A stretch of 64,000 bases of DNA. Source: Hypomyces perniciosus. Taxonomy: Eukaryota > Ascomycota > Sordariomycetes > Hypocreales > Hypocreaceae. A model generated the notes under the pieces. It worked only from the letters and a program-made list of their open reading frames with translations, had not been told where the DNA came from and did no database searches. Positions 23,523 to 33,722 of the stretch are shown here, one piece after another. The number at the start of each line of letters is the position of its first letter. Position 1 is the first letter of the stretch. Made by a program: the position numbers and the translations under genes. The DNA lies in NCBI GenBank assembly GCA_008477525.1, contig SPDT01000006.1, positions 2,569,501-2,633,500 on the forward strand. Direction: 5' to 3'.

Positions 23523-24448
23523 GGGATCACTACCAGACGGCGGGCTGCGACAGTTATTCGCCCATGACCGCTTGTACCTTTCATCTTAACGATCATGATT
23601 CACGTTTTCTTCTATGATGAGCCATTCATGTGTTTGCATACATGGGCGTTTATTTCAAGGCGTGGTGGGTTGGGGAGACTTAAGATAAAACAAAATTCGA
23701 TGTTTTCTTGCGATTTTTACAGTTCTACGGAGGGTATATGACACTCATAACCCCTTCGTTGCATCCAAGAAACGTTGCTGGTCCTTTGCGAAGTCGCGAA
23801 GGGGCCGAGATGGAGGGAAGCCAGCGGTGTACAGATTGAGAAGAAGTAAGGGGGGTGGTAAATATCCGAGCTGGTGTGTTGTGGCACATATCTCTGCAAC
23901 CGAAAATTACGAACTGCAATGGCGCAACGGACGGAAGGGCGGAACAGGGTGATATCGTCTTATCAAGCATTGTACTGGTTACGTTTTCTCTCTCTTTGTT
24001 TTATGTGTGTTTTTCTCATTTCTTTTTCTTGCAGTTGGTTTATTGGGCATGGGCATTGGGTAATGCGCGTATCAAGTTGCTGCTGCTTTCGAGCGAGGAT
24101 GTCTCTACAATGAACTACAGGGATGAAGCAAAGGGGAGGCTGATATTTTTTATATATCAGACGCATGATATAAATTTCAAGTACTTGTTCTAATCGTTTG
24201 CCGTTGTGGATTTGCTGCGAGTCTGAAATACAGAATGACAGTAGTAGGCGATTATCAGAATTTCTACGAAGTACCTCTATATCTTTGTCTTTGATATATC
24301 CAGAGCTAACTCTATAAAATGCAGACATTCGTACTCATGTAGCCGCTTCCACGATTAAGTCTTCCTAAACCCTATCTTAATCTCTCATCAATATCATCAA
24401 ACTCATATCCAAATCACATACTATACCATCGTCATCATCTCATTCATT
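23523..24448. other. convergent 3' region between CDC14 and the HeLo gene
   Basis: About 0.9 kb between converging stop codons. It is AT-richer than its surroundings, with a partial TACGAAGTAC motif near 24268. No supported coding sequence, RNA or repeat. Confidence 0.5.
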
Positions 24449-26245
24449 TCATATCCGTATACTCTCCAGGGTGGTCACAACATTCTCCATCAACTTCCCC
24501 GCCTCGGCACTCGTCAAATCCTCATCCGCGCGAAGACACATCTCCACCACCTCCCTATACCGTCTGCCGACTTTGCTCCCCAGCCCAGGCACCAGCACGG
24601 CCAGGACGACCTTGTCGCGCCAGCGCTCGGCGGAGTAGTGCGCCTTGTAGTAGGACTGCAGAACTTTCCAGAGCCCGATCTCGAGGAGCACGAGGCCCAG
24701 GCTGTAGATGTCGAAGGATTTGCAGTAGGGCCTGCCGCGGAGGGCGGCGGGGTGGCGGTGGAGGGTGCTGATGGATGGGTTTTTAGGGGCCATGGAGAGC
24801 GCGGTGTCGAGTTCCGGGCGGGAGGCGTCGAAGCCGCTGAGGAAAGGGTTGGCGATGTCCGGCACGAGGGCTGCGGTGGCGGTGGGCGAGCGAGCTGCGG
24901 TGGAGAAGGCGGAGGGAAAGAAGAGGATGTTGGAGCCGCAGAGGGATTTGTGCAGCCAGTCGAGGGAGTGGAGGGACCAGAGGGCGACGGCGAGGGTTTT
25001 GGCGAGGCGGAAGCGGTCGTTGAGGTCAGGGGTTTTGAGGTCCGAGCTGGAGATGAGGGCGTGGAGGGTGGAATAGGACGAGGAGGGGGCTTTGTAGACG
25101 AGGCCGTAGCGGTTGTTTGCTGTGTCGTCGGTGTAGCCCAGGCAGTCGATGCTATGGAGGTCTGGATGGTATTTGGAGGCGGAGTGCATCATGCGAGCGA
25201 GGTCGTCCATGCGACGGACGTGAGCGACGCGCTCTTCGATGGCTTCGCGGTCGTAGTCTACCCATTCTATGACGACGTCGCCGGAGGAGGCGTGATGGGC
25301 CTGACAGCGCCGAGGGTCTTTGTCTGGGATGTCGAGGGCTGTCCGGGGCACTTTGAGCGCAAAGGTGGGCTTAAAGGACTCCTGCGGCTTGCTGTCGAGG
25401 TTGATGCGTAGCTTCTTGAGGTTGGCTGATGCCGTCAACTGCGGATAGATGCCGGACGATGCGTTCTCCAGCAACGAGAGCTCGGTAAGGTCACGCTGGG
25501 CGTGCTCGAGGAGCTGGTGAGTCCAGGCACGCTGGAAGGACTGGACCTGGGAAGGGGGGAATAGGGCCTCTAAGCCGTCGTTGAAATCTATGTCGCGGGC
25601 CTCATCTCAGCCAAAGGGTCCAGAGGCGGGAAGGATAGTTTACCTTTGAGGTCTTTCAGGAGATTGGTAAACTTGTCCTTGTCTGTCATGAAGTGTGTTA
25701 GTCCGATGCTTCTCTCTCATCAGATGCCTAGCCTCACCTCCTATAACCCACTTCGTTCTCAGCCCCAGCTCTTTTCTCCAGCTCCTCTCACTGGGTTTTG
25801 AACCATTCGTCTTACGGCCTTCAAGCGGAGGTGAAGGTGAAGACGAATCCTTCCCCCCTTTCCCCTGAGCCTCGATGCCACCTCCATTGCTGCTACTGCT
25901 GCTGACGCCCTCATCAACCAACCCATAGCGATCCTGCAGCTTGCGAAAGTCCGTCACCGCACTATGGAGCTGCTGCAAGATCTGTGTCGCCAAGGCCCTG
26001 AGCTGTGGGTTCCGCTCGCTATCCAAGTGTTGGTCGAACTTCCCCTCCGCAACCCCCCACTCGCGGCCCCAGACGACGAGCCGCATCTCCTCGATGCGGA
26101 CTTTGCACATGAGCTTCTGGCTGTCGGAGTCGAGATTCGATGCTGTGGTGAAGTAGCCGTAGGCTTTGACGCAGCCATCGAAGAGCTGGCCGATGAAGCC
26201 CACCACGCCAATGGCGGTGCCAATGGTGCCAAAGACTTCTGCCAT
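24449..26245 (-). CDS. HeLo-domain protein with a degenerate protein-kinase domain
   Basis: Three exons: 26245..25738, 25682..25644 (39 nt), 25587..24449; 561 aa. Donors are GTGAGG and GTAAAC, acceptors GACAG and CATAG; all phases fit. Residues 1 to about 220 look like the HeLo/HET-S N-terminal helical domain (MAEVFGTIGTAIGVVGFIGQ, LFDGCVKAYGYF, DSQKLMCKVRIEEMRLVVWG). The rest resembles a protein kinase (ALKVPRT; RFRLAKTLAVALWSLHSLDW; SFDIYSLGLVLLEIGLWKVL). The catalytic HRD is replaced by HKS (395-397, LHKSLCGSNILFF) and DFG by GFD, so catalysis is unlikely. HeLo domains oligomerise and permeabilise membranes in fungal heterokaryon incompatibility; here the pseudokinase may be a regulatory part. 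No amyloid motif is recognised. Function is inference. Confidence 0.8.
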
Positions 26246-27273
26246 GGTAGAATGCCCGAGTATGTATGTATTTCTGTACTCCGTATATATGAATGAACAA
26301 GGAGAACTCGGCAGAAGTACTAGTAGTATATACTAGTAGTACGGAGTAGTTGGGCTTCAGAATCTGTGTATGGGCCCTAAGAGACGCCACAGAGACCGCC
26401 CGGTCTTGGCGACCCCGATATAAGAAATAGGCTTGCGGAGTAAAAAGCGACACCTCCTCTGGTTTATGAGTATTTGGAACAAGGAGTATTTATAGGCAGT
26501 TGTACAATGATATGAGTATTGAGAGTCGGACAATTCCCCCGCCTTGTGGAGATACACCACTGTACTACACGATGATGAGTGTGGCGAAGCAGTTAGGGTA
26601 ATATGCACATTGTTTTTTTTTTAATTCCTGCGTCGTGAGGGAGAATATCTGGCTTCAATGGAAATTCATATGATAGGTAGGATAGAACAAGCCAACACGA
26701 ATAGCACAGTCTGCCAAGAAAATGACCGATCTGATAGCTCCATCTTCAAGATCAAGCAAGACAGAGTGTATGGGGTCACGTGACTAATGCACCTTTTGAG
26801 CGACCTGGCCTGTCCTGTCTGCTTTTTCCGAAGTCGGTCCATCTGGGCCTTGGTTAGGTCTCCATTTGTTCGGATTGCAGTAAGAGTGTCTCTGATTAAT
26901 ATGCCCTTGTCATTGCCATACTCGTTTGTTCTTAGCAAGAGTGTTAAATCTCTCTCATGTCATGGGTTCACTCCTGCTCTGCTCTGTACCGACAAAGTTA
27001 ATACTCATTTCTGAACCTTCAGATGGCGCGCTCGACCGCTTTGCTGGTGTGTGACTGGAAATGATATATAAACAACGCTAATCGGCTCTCTGTGGGGGGA
27101 TTGGTGACCTTGTACTGTTTTAGTATTGTAAATAACAGCTGGATATGAGTCGACCATGGTAATGAGAGTTATCCGCAGTAATGAGAGCTATCCATAGCGA
27201 TAGGAGTTGCTTCTAGCAATAAGAGTAATCTGTGGTAATCAGAGTGAGCTGTGGCGATCTGTTTTATTTTCCC
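26246..27273. other. intergenic between the two accessory minus-strand genes
   Basis: It holds the HeLo gene promoter, with partial TACGGAGTA motifs at 26277 and 26338 and a mirrored ACTAGTAGTATATACTAGTA-type stretch near 26318-26338. A second perfect GTCACGTGAC palindrome lies at 26775..26784, and a 19-bp minisatellite at 27141..27254. A coding-like minus-strand frame (about 26760..26960) is discussed under findings; it has no gene structure. Confidence 0.5.
27141..27254. repeat. degenerate 19-bp minisatellite, six units
   Basis: Six consecutive 19-bp units start at 27141, 27160, 27179, 27198, 27217 and 27236, with a partial seventh after them. The shared pattern is roughly NNATNNGAGTNNNCNNTRG. 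The array ends about 20 bp downstream of the stop codon of the next minus-strand gene and so probably lies in its 3' UTR. Confidence 0.75.
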
Positions 27274-28641
27274 TCAATCGGGCCCTTTATACAGTTGCCT
27301 ATATTCCGCAGAAGTAAGAAGCAAGACAGCCAGACGACCATGTTGTGATAAGAAGTCTTCTCCTTCATCTAGAGGCAAGACGTATTGAATAGCAGGATGG
27401 CCGTCTTTGTTCTTCTTCACCATGTCATCCGTCATGTCCTCGGCAGACTCTAGCTTCAGATATGACAGACCCGGCTTTGTGGCCATGGTTCCAATGATCA
27501 AAGTACCCTGTCTAAACCGGCGTAGTTCAACGGGGACCCTTCGCAAACGACGAGAGTGAAACACAAGGCTCTTCCACTCGGCGCTAGGCCAATAGAGGTG
27601 GTGAAGTTCGGTCTCCGAAAAACTCTCTATGGCAGAGGTCGGGATGGCCATCTGGATGAGCACAACAGAGGCAGCCCCATCACGGCGTTTCGCATAAGCA
27701 GCGTAGTCAAGGGCAATGTCTTTATCAACGGCAAAGTAGAAGCCCAATTCCTTGAGGAAGTCGGATGGAGCTTGTGAGGTGAGCCTGGCAATATCTTTAA
27801 CATTGCCGTCGTGATCGAAAAGCCCTTGAGAAATCCATCAGCATTCTGTTTGACGAAGACACTATCGGCAAAAGTACGTACCATTAATGCGAGCCTGGTC
27901 GAGGCCCTTGTAGAGGATGGTGAAGCCCGGAGCATTTTGCGCTGTGAGAAGTTTAGAAGAAAGCGCAGTATCTTGCTCAATGCCTGGGTTAAGTCGCTGA
28001 GTCGCCGATTCGTCGCAACTGGATGGTTGGGAGCGAGCTCGTTCAAGTGCTCGTTCACGCTCTCTCGAAGTTTCTTGGGCTTCCTCGAGGTTGCGGTAGC
28101 GCATCTCCATTGTATCAACAATCCAGAATGCGCACGACTCAGTATGCCGAATCTCGTTGAAGACAGGATCCATAATGGCATTTTGTAGTTCCAGGGCGAT
28201 TCCACAAGCATTCATACAGTTGTGCCATGCTTCATCGTCATCGTCGCAGGTGACGTCGTTCTCCCTACCACGACCCTCTGCGTGACCAGTAGCGAAGTGG
28301 ATGAAGGTCATAATAAGACAGTCGCTTCTGTCCAGGTCGGTTTCTCGAATTATGGGCCCTGAGGGCCAGTTGAACCATCGACCCCAAATCACCTCGGCTA
28401 TCTCATCATTGTAACCTAGATATCGGAGAGTAGCCTCAGACATCAGGTCTTCAGGAATGGTGACGAAAGCATCCTCGTTGTTCGAGTCCGTGATAGGAAC
28501 TAGAGGAACGTCGGAATTCTCCTCATCGCTAGATCGGTTCAGACGCCGTTTGTGAATGCGGCGTGTCCCGTCAGGTCTGACGGGACTGAGAAGTCCGGAA
28601 GCCGACAGATGTTCTTTGTCGAGGGGGGCAATTATGGACAT
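27274..28641 (-). CDS. uncharacterised fungal protein with an ART-like C-terminal region
   Basis: Two exons, 28641..27882 and 27824..27274; 436 aa. The 57-bp intron runs from GTACGT to a TCAAG acceptor. Joining gives ARINGLFDHDGNVKDIARL in frame; other acceptors meet a stop. The N-terminal half is charged, with a helical segment (EEAQETSRERERALERARSQ). The C-terminal region has LYKGLDQARINGL followed by SDFLKELGFYFAVDKDIALD and YAAYAKRRDG, an arrangement reminiscent of ADP-ribosyltransferase-like folds (an N-terminal xYxG strand, then a GFYF-x-A...YA block, as in DUF3990-type proteins). I do not recognise an assigned family. A catalytic glutamate cannot be identified by eye, so activity is speculative. 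No signal peptide. It lies upstream of, and parallel to, the HeLo gene. Confidence 0.65.
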
Positions 28642-30020
28642 GCTAGGCTGACAGTTTGTAGATGTGAGTGCAGAGTATTGTTTTTAGAGACTGTGGACAG
28701 ATGAAGTCTTTTCAAGTTTCTGGGAAGCGGAATGTCATGCGGAACATCTTTAGGAAAGATTACTTTATGTTTGAGTTGATATTTCATCTGCAGTTGTACT
28801 GCAAGCCACAGATTTGACTCATTACTTCAGATGGCCCTCATTACTACATATAGCTCCCACTACGACGATGAACAAGCTCATAACCAGTTCAATGGTCAAG
28901 GAAACCCTTAAAAGGCTAGGACACCATCCTCAAAAGCGAAATCGACAACTCCAGCTCCGTACTGAAACACAAGGATGTGTACTTGATCGCAGACCTTATG
29001 TCGGTAATAGTGGATCGGGTTGATCTGCGCGTGGAGCATATCGTCTCATGCTGGACCGCCCTAATACATTTAAGCATCACGAACTAGCTGCAGAAGCTAA
29101 TTCTACGTGACATAAATGCATGATGGTGATTGGTTTTGGCCCGTATAAACCATCACCACTGAAAGGTCATATTAATAACCAGTGCGCTCGTTGGCTTTTA
29201 GCCATCTAATAATTCCTTGCAACTTCAAAGTTAAATAAAGAGTAACCCTGGATTACTACTGTCACCCCCCTGGAGAACTACCAACAATTTGCTGAATTAT
29301 ATGACAAGAGTACGAAGTACTGATAACTCACATAAGCAGGGCAATGTTGCTTGTAGTAATATCTTAAATTTGCTCCCCTACAGATGAAAGACACATTATC
29401 GTATTAAACCGTTATATTCGTCTATTATTTTCGTTCCATCATTTGAACCTCTTTGGGCCGAGGTAAAACCTTGCCTTCTGTGTGGAGTCAACTCTGAGTT
29501 TGGCCAGCCAGGAAAAGTTAAATGCCATAAACGCCACTGCAGCCCAAACCGTAAGAGATACGTATGTATGTCACTGTGTCCTTCGTATAGCATCTTCAGG
29601 CTTAAGATGCCTCCACGGACATAAACAAGCATCAATGGCGCTACCATTGTAGATGAGTATATGTACTTCGTACATGTATCAGACTGCAAACGTTGGAACC
29701 CCGAGCTTCCCACTGCCTACGGTGTACATCCCAACCTGTAGATAGTCAAAAGAGTTTTGTATTTTTCATGGTCCCTTTCCATATTCGTTGCTACCGATGG
29801 TTTTTTTTGGGGGGGTTCTCTATAAAATACGAAAGTGACGATGATTCGTGACAGCCATGCTTCGTCGTAATGACCCATAGCGACAAAGCTACTCCCAATT
29901 TCCTGACGACCCAAAAAGAAAAATAAATCGAAAAAGTGTGGGGTGCAGTTCCCAGATCTTGGAGCTTCGTTGCTCGTGTGTCCTCGCATCCAAAGCTTGC
30001 CTTCTGTCCTTCTCCCGGCT
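28642..30020. other. intergenic, AT-rich; promoter of the ART-like gene and SURF4 3' flank
   Basis: No supported gene. It contains two GTAC-N3-GTAC palindromes (29310 and 29663) and a T/G homopolymer near 29801-29815. The short frames (for example 29396..29713) show no recognisable protein. Confidence 0.5.
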
Positions 30021-31131
30021 TTAGTAAACCTTCTTCTTCTCATCGATACTGAACTGGCCGGGGCCGCTGTTGACCAGGAGCAGGAGACCGCCAACGATGG
30101 ACAGGATCTGGAAGAAATCGTATTTGGCAAAGTCCTTGTGGGGGTGGTGCTCGTGAAGCTGCGTGATTGAGTTAGCACGGCGTCTGCGCAGAGTAGGTAG
30201 CTCGCAATACTTACAGTCCAGAAGTTGTTGACCAAAAGGTTGAAAATGCTGAGAATGACGACCAGCAGCGTGGCGCTGTACTTGGCCTTGAAGCCGACCA
30301 CCACCATGACGCAGGCTCCAGCTCCCAGGAAGCAGACAAGGACGCGCCAGAAGGACCACTGGCCGCTGAAGACGAAGCCAACGAAAAGGAAGATCAGCAG
30401 GACACGGCCAGCGAGCTGGAAGTACATTTTCTTATCCTTCTCGTCAATCTGAGGGAGCCCGGCGAAGGCCTTTGTCTTGCGAACCCAAGAGTCGGACAGG
30501 ACCATGAGCAGACCGCCAATGACGGACAGGTTTCGCAGGAAGAAGTTGAGATCGAAGATCAAGCCGTAGCCCAGAGCCTGTGCAACGACAACGGTCATGA
30601 GACCGCCCACCGCATAGTCCGAGTGCTTCCTGATGATGACGAGGGTGGAGCATGACAACATGACAATGATGTTGAAGAGTAAGAAGAGGTGGGTCAAGCC
30701 ACGAGGAACTGTCCAGAGTCAGAACGTCGTTCCCGGAGCCGGGTTCGTAAGCCAAGTGGGATCTTACTGTGTCTGAAGTCGTGGAGGTAGAGGAGTTGAT
30801 CGTTCCATTGCGTGATGATACGAAGCGCATCTTCAAGGAAAGTAACGACAATCAAGAATCGGCCAATTGCTGGGAGATGACTGCATTGGAGGAGCTATGG
30901 GTCAGCACGTGCAATTAGACAGCCAGCGACACGCCCTTGCGCATCCGAGGCACGCCGAGGAGGCACTCACGGTTTAACGGGCTCGCTGAAAGTATCTAGA
31001 AGATCTTCCACCTTGCTGGTGTAGGGTCGGATCTGGTCGAGAATGCCGCCATTGGAATCCTCGCTTGGAGAGGCAGCGTAAGGATTGGGGTTGCTGCCCA
31101 GGCCATAGCCAGAAGGACCACGATGCGACAT
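30021..31131 (-). CDS. ERV29: ER cargo receptor SURF4/Erv29
   Basis: Four exons: 31131..30971, 30880..30768, 30708..30215, 30158..30021; 301 aa. Donors are GTGAGT, GTAAGA and GTAAGT; all junctions restore codons (CCT, ATT, phase 0). The N-terminus is [20 protein letters not shown]. It continues with [19 protein letters not shown], then [18 protein letters not shown] and several hydrophobic helices, ending [16 protein letters not shown]. This matches the SURF4/Erv29 family throughout. The final KKVY fits a KKXX retrieval signal recognised by COPI. Family role: a multi-pass receptor that loads soluble secretory cargo into COPII vesicles at the ER, cycling between ER and Golgi. Confidence 0.93.
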
Positions 31132-32144
31132 TTTTGCTTGGCTTTCCTTCCTCTAATTCAGGCAGACCAAGCTCTCGTCGTGTGTCTGTGTGTTGTTTCG
31201 AGGGCTTTTCCCCGGCAAGTGGGCGGGCCCTGGTCGAGAGGAGGGATGCGATTGCGATGCGATGCGCGTGGCCAAGGAAAAGCTGAGGCGGCGAGGCGAG
31301 GGCTTCGACAAGGCCAGGGACAAGGCAAGGGCTCGCTAGGGACGAGAGGGCGAATTGAAGCGTGAGCAATTGTGCGACGGGAGAGAAAACGAGAAGAGGC
31401 GAACGTAAGAGGTCGGAGCGGAGGCCTGCTTGGTGGGTGAGAGAGCGGCTATGACCTCAAAAGACGGATTATCTTACATACCACTGTGTCCTTTCGAAAT
31501 CCCGTGATGCTGCATGCCGAGAGGTGGCCACTTTTTAAGACGGTTCGGGCAGGACGGCGGAACAGGGCGAGGAGTGCCCCCAGAGGTACATTAAGGTGCC
31601 CCTCAAGGGACTTTTTATTACATACGAGAAACACAGAGGGTCGGGGTACCTCAGCCAGGGATCCATGTATATTTTATATCCTTCTGGCTCCAACAAGGGT
31701 CAGCTACCCTACCTACCTCCCTCATTTAGTGCCGCGCGCACCATAAATAGGCACCTTAGTCGTAGCAGTAGTAAGCCCGGGCGAGACCAAATGACGGTAA
31801 CGAGTATCTGCTCCGTACGGAGTACGGCTGCTCCGTGTTAGTAGTGCGTCCAGCTCCGTTTACCTGTGACCACGCCCCATTGTCATCCTGACCTACCTAA
31901 TACAGGCATGCTAGGAGTTGCTTGAGCTTCGGTCTCTGGAAGTTGATTTTCCCCCTACTTCTTTCTACCTGCTGAGTTGTGAGACACTACAGTCTCACTT
32001 GAGATTTGGGTGGCTACATTTGTTGTCTGCCAACTCAGAGGCCCATACTACTGTTTGAGATTGCTAAGAGGTTCATGCACGGGCTATTGCCGCAAAACGC
32101 ACAGGCAGCTTGGCTAGTATTTTACAGTAGAACCTCCGCAAACC
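31132..32144. other. intergenic: SURF4 promoter and glycosylase 3' flank
   Basis: About 1 kb. It holds a GTACGGAGTAC copy at 31815 beside another ACGG/CCGT half. No supported ORF or RNA gene. Confidence 0.5.
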
Positions 32145-33722
32145 TCATTTTATCTCGTCCAAGTCCTCCTTTGGCTCATCCAGGATTCTCAACGCCCCCG
32201 TATCATCATACTCAACCCTCCCTTCGTTCACTGCCCTGCGCAGTTCTTCTCGCAATACGGCGCGTTCACCTGTAGCCGGATCCCATTCCCAGCCTTCGCG
32301 CATCCACATCCATCGCAAGCACGCCCGCAGCTCCTTGTCATCTGGCCGAACTCTCATCCACTCTGGCTGAAACTCAGGTTCTCTGCCTTTTCCGTTCCAG
32401 TCTTCTGCGCGGCCGAGCAACTCATCACGACAAAAGATGCGCCAGCTGTCGATGGCGTACTTGCCCTGGGTCATGTGTCCGATTTCCCATGCCTCTAGAT
32501 CTTGACCACCTCTCTCTGGAGCAAGAGGGGCCATCTCATGTCCTTCAGAGCCGCTATCAGGGTTCCTCGGTGGCGGACTGATGTCCCGCCTGTCATAGTT
32601 CCTGACCCTATGCCGTATGCCTGCCCTCGGCGGTTGTTCCAGGAATGCTCTCGCGTATTTTTGAACGTATGCAACCCGGACATTGCATAGTCCCAGATGC
32701 CGTATCATATCCAAGAGCTCATCCTCGTTGCTTGGATCAAGCATGTGAGAAGGCGTGGGAAACCGGTCCTTCACCTTGTAGAAGACCGGTAGAGCAAGCT
32801 GTCCGTTCGTCTTGATGAGGAATGTAATAGCAATGAGTAGCCAAAAAGGCTCGTGAGCCATCTTCTCTTGTACGATGCCAAAAGATGGCGAAGTAAGGGG
32901 AGGGAACGGGATGCACGGCACTGTGCCCGGCGGTGGCCGTTTCTTAAGAGATCTGTTCTTTGCGGGCGCTTGTTGTAAAAAGTATGAAGATTCAACCGAA
33001 TGTTTCTTTCGCACCATTGGCTCCTCTGTTCCGAAGCCATAGCACACATCACTTTGACTACAGGCCCGGAGGCCGGGGCAACCAATCGGCAACACTCTTG
33101 AAGGTTGTACATTGGCGTGGTCTTTAGTGGTTGTTGCAAACGCATATGGTGTAGTCGCTTCTTGATGACGGGCCGGGACAGACTGGTTAATAGAGGAAGA
33201 TGGGGCAAAGTCTGGTATTCTGACGCATCTCGTATTTGCGCTTCTCTCTCGGATTGAGGACTCATCAGACCAGTAATGGGATGTTGTCCCTGACCATGCG
33301 TTCTTGGCTCGCGGTATATGCACGGTTTCTTCTTTGTTATGTTGATGTTCAAGTAATGAGGGTGGCAAGATTTCGGGTTCTCTTTCCAGCTCCTTAGCAA
33401 GAGCAATAAGGCGATCGGTTTCTTCCCAGGGCCCGGGTAACAACGGGGTGTCATTCAGGCCGTTGAATATTTCCCACACATAAGTTAGAACGTCGCTTCC
33501 TTCGAGGCTACTTGGATTGTGATCTCGAGCATGTTGAATAGATCTCGCGCAAGCAATCAACCGGTGCCAATCTTCGGCGCCGCCCGTGAGACTCTGGTGG
33601 AAGAGCCATCGTGCCTCTTCTTCTGGTGCAGTGCCTGACTCGAGTATAGTGGCCAGGAAATCTCGAGAGTCTTCCCAGACGTCAAAAACAGAAAGGACAT
33701 TGCGTCCGAAACGGGTCGTCAT
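32145..33722 (-). CDS. MBD4-like HhH-GPD DNA glycosylase
   Basis: Single exon, 525 aa. The C-terminal part matches the MBD4-type glycosylase domain: EPFWLLIAITFLIKTNGQLA (start about 305), LPVFYKVKDRFPTPSHML, MIRHLGLCNVRVAYVQKYA, then GKYAIDSWRIFC (420-431) and RPDDKELRACLRWMW. Asp425 aligns with the catalytic aspartate of the HhH-GPD family. No methyl-CpG-binding domain is visible; the N-terminal ~290 residues are largely disordered and basic. Family role: nuclear removal of thymine or uracil mispaired with guanine, i.e. repair of deaminated (methyl)cytosine. In an ascomycete this is of interest given cytosine methylation and RIP, but a link is inference. Start ATG at 33722 (MTTRFGRNVLSVFD). 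Confidence 0.75.
   Translation of the reverse strand: MTTRFGRNVLSVFDVWEDSRDFLATILESGTAPEEEARWLFHQSLTGGAEDWHRLIACARSIQHARDHNPSSLEGSDVLTYVWEIFNGLNDTPLLPGPWEETDRLIALAKELEREPEILPPSLLEHQHNKEETVHIPRAKNAWSGTTSHYWSDESSIRERSANTRCVRIPDFAPSSSINQSVPARHQEATTPYAFATTTKDHANVQPSRVLPIGCPGLRACSQSDVCYGFGTEEPMVRKKHSVESSYFLQQAPAKNRSLKKRPPPGTVPCIPFPPLTSPSFGIVQEKMAHEPFWLLIAITFLIKTNGQLALPVFYKVKDRFPTPSHMLDPSNEDELLDMIRHLGLCNVRVAYVQKYARAFLEQPPRAGIRHRVRNYDRRDISPPPRNPDSGSEGHEMAPLAPERGGQDLEAWEIGHMTQGKYAIDSWRIFCRDELLGRAEDWNGKGREPEFQPEWMRVRPDDKELRACLRWMWMREGWEWDPATGERAVLREELRRAVNEGRVEYDDTGALRILDEPKEDLDEIK

Noticed and set aside
24638..25411. 257-aa Gly/Val-rich frame on the plus strand
   Set aside because: Antisense shadow of the pseudokinase exon, whose GC-rich codons keep the opposite frame open.
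27141..27254. CRISPR-like array
   Set aside because: Units are 19 bp, contiguous and diverged, with no spacers, and this is a fungal nuclear genome; it is a minisatellite.
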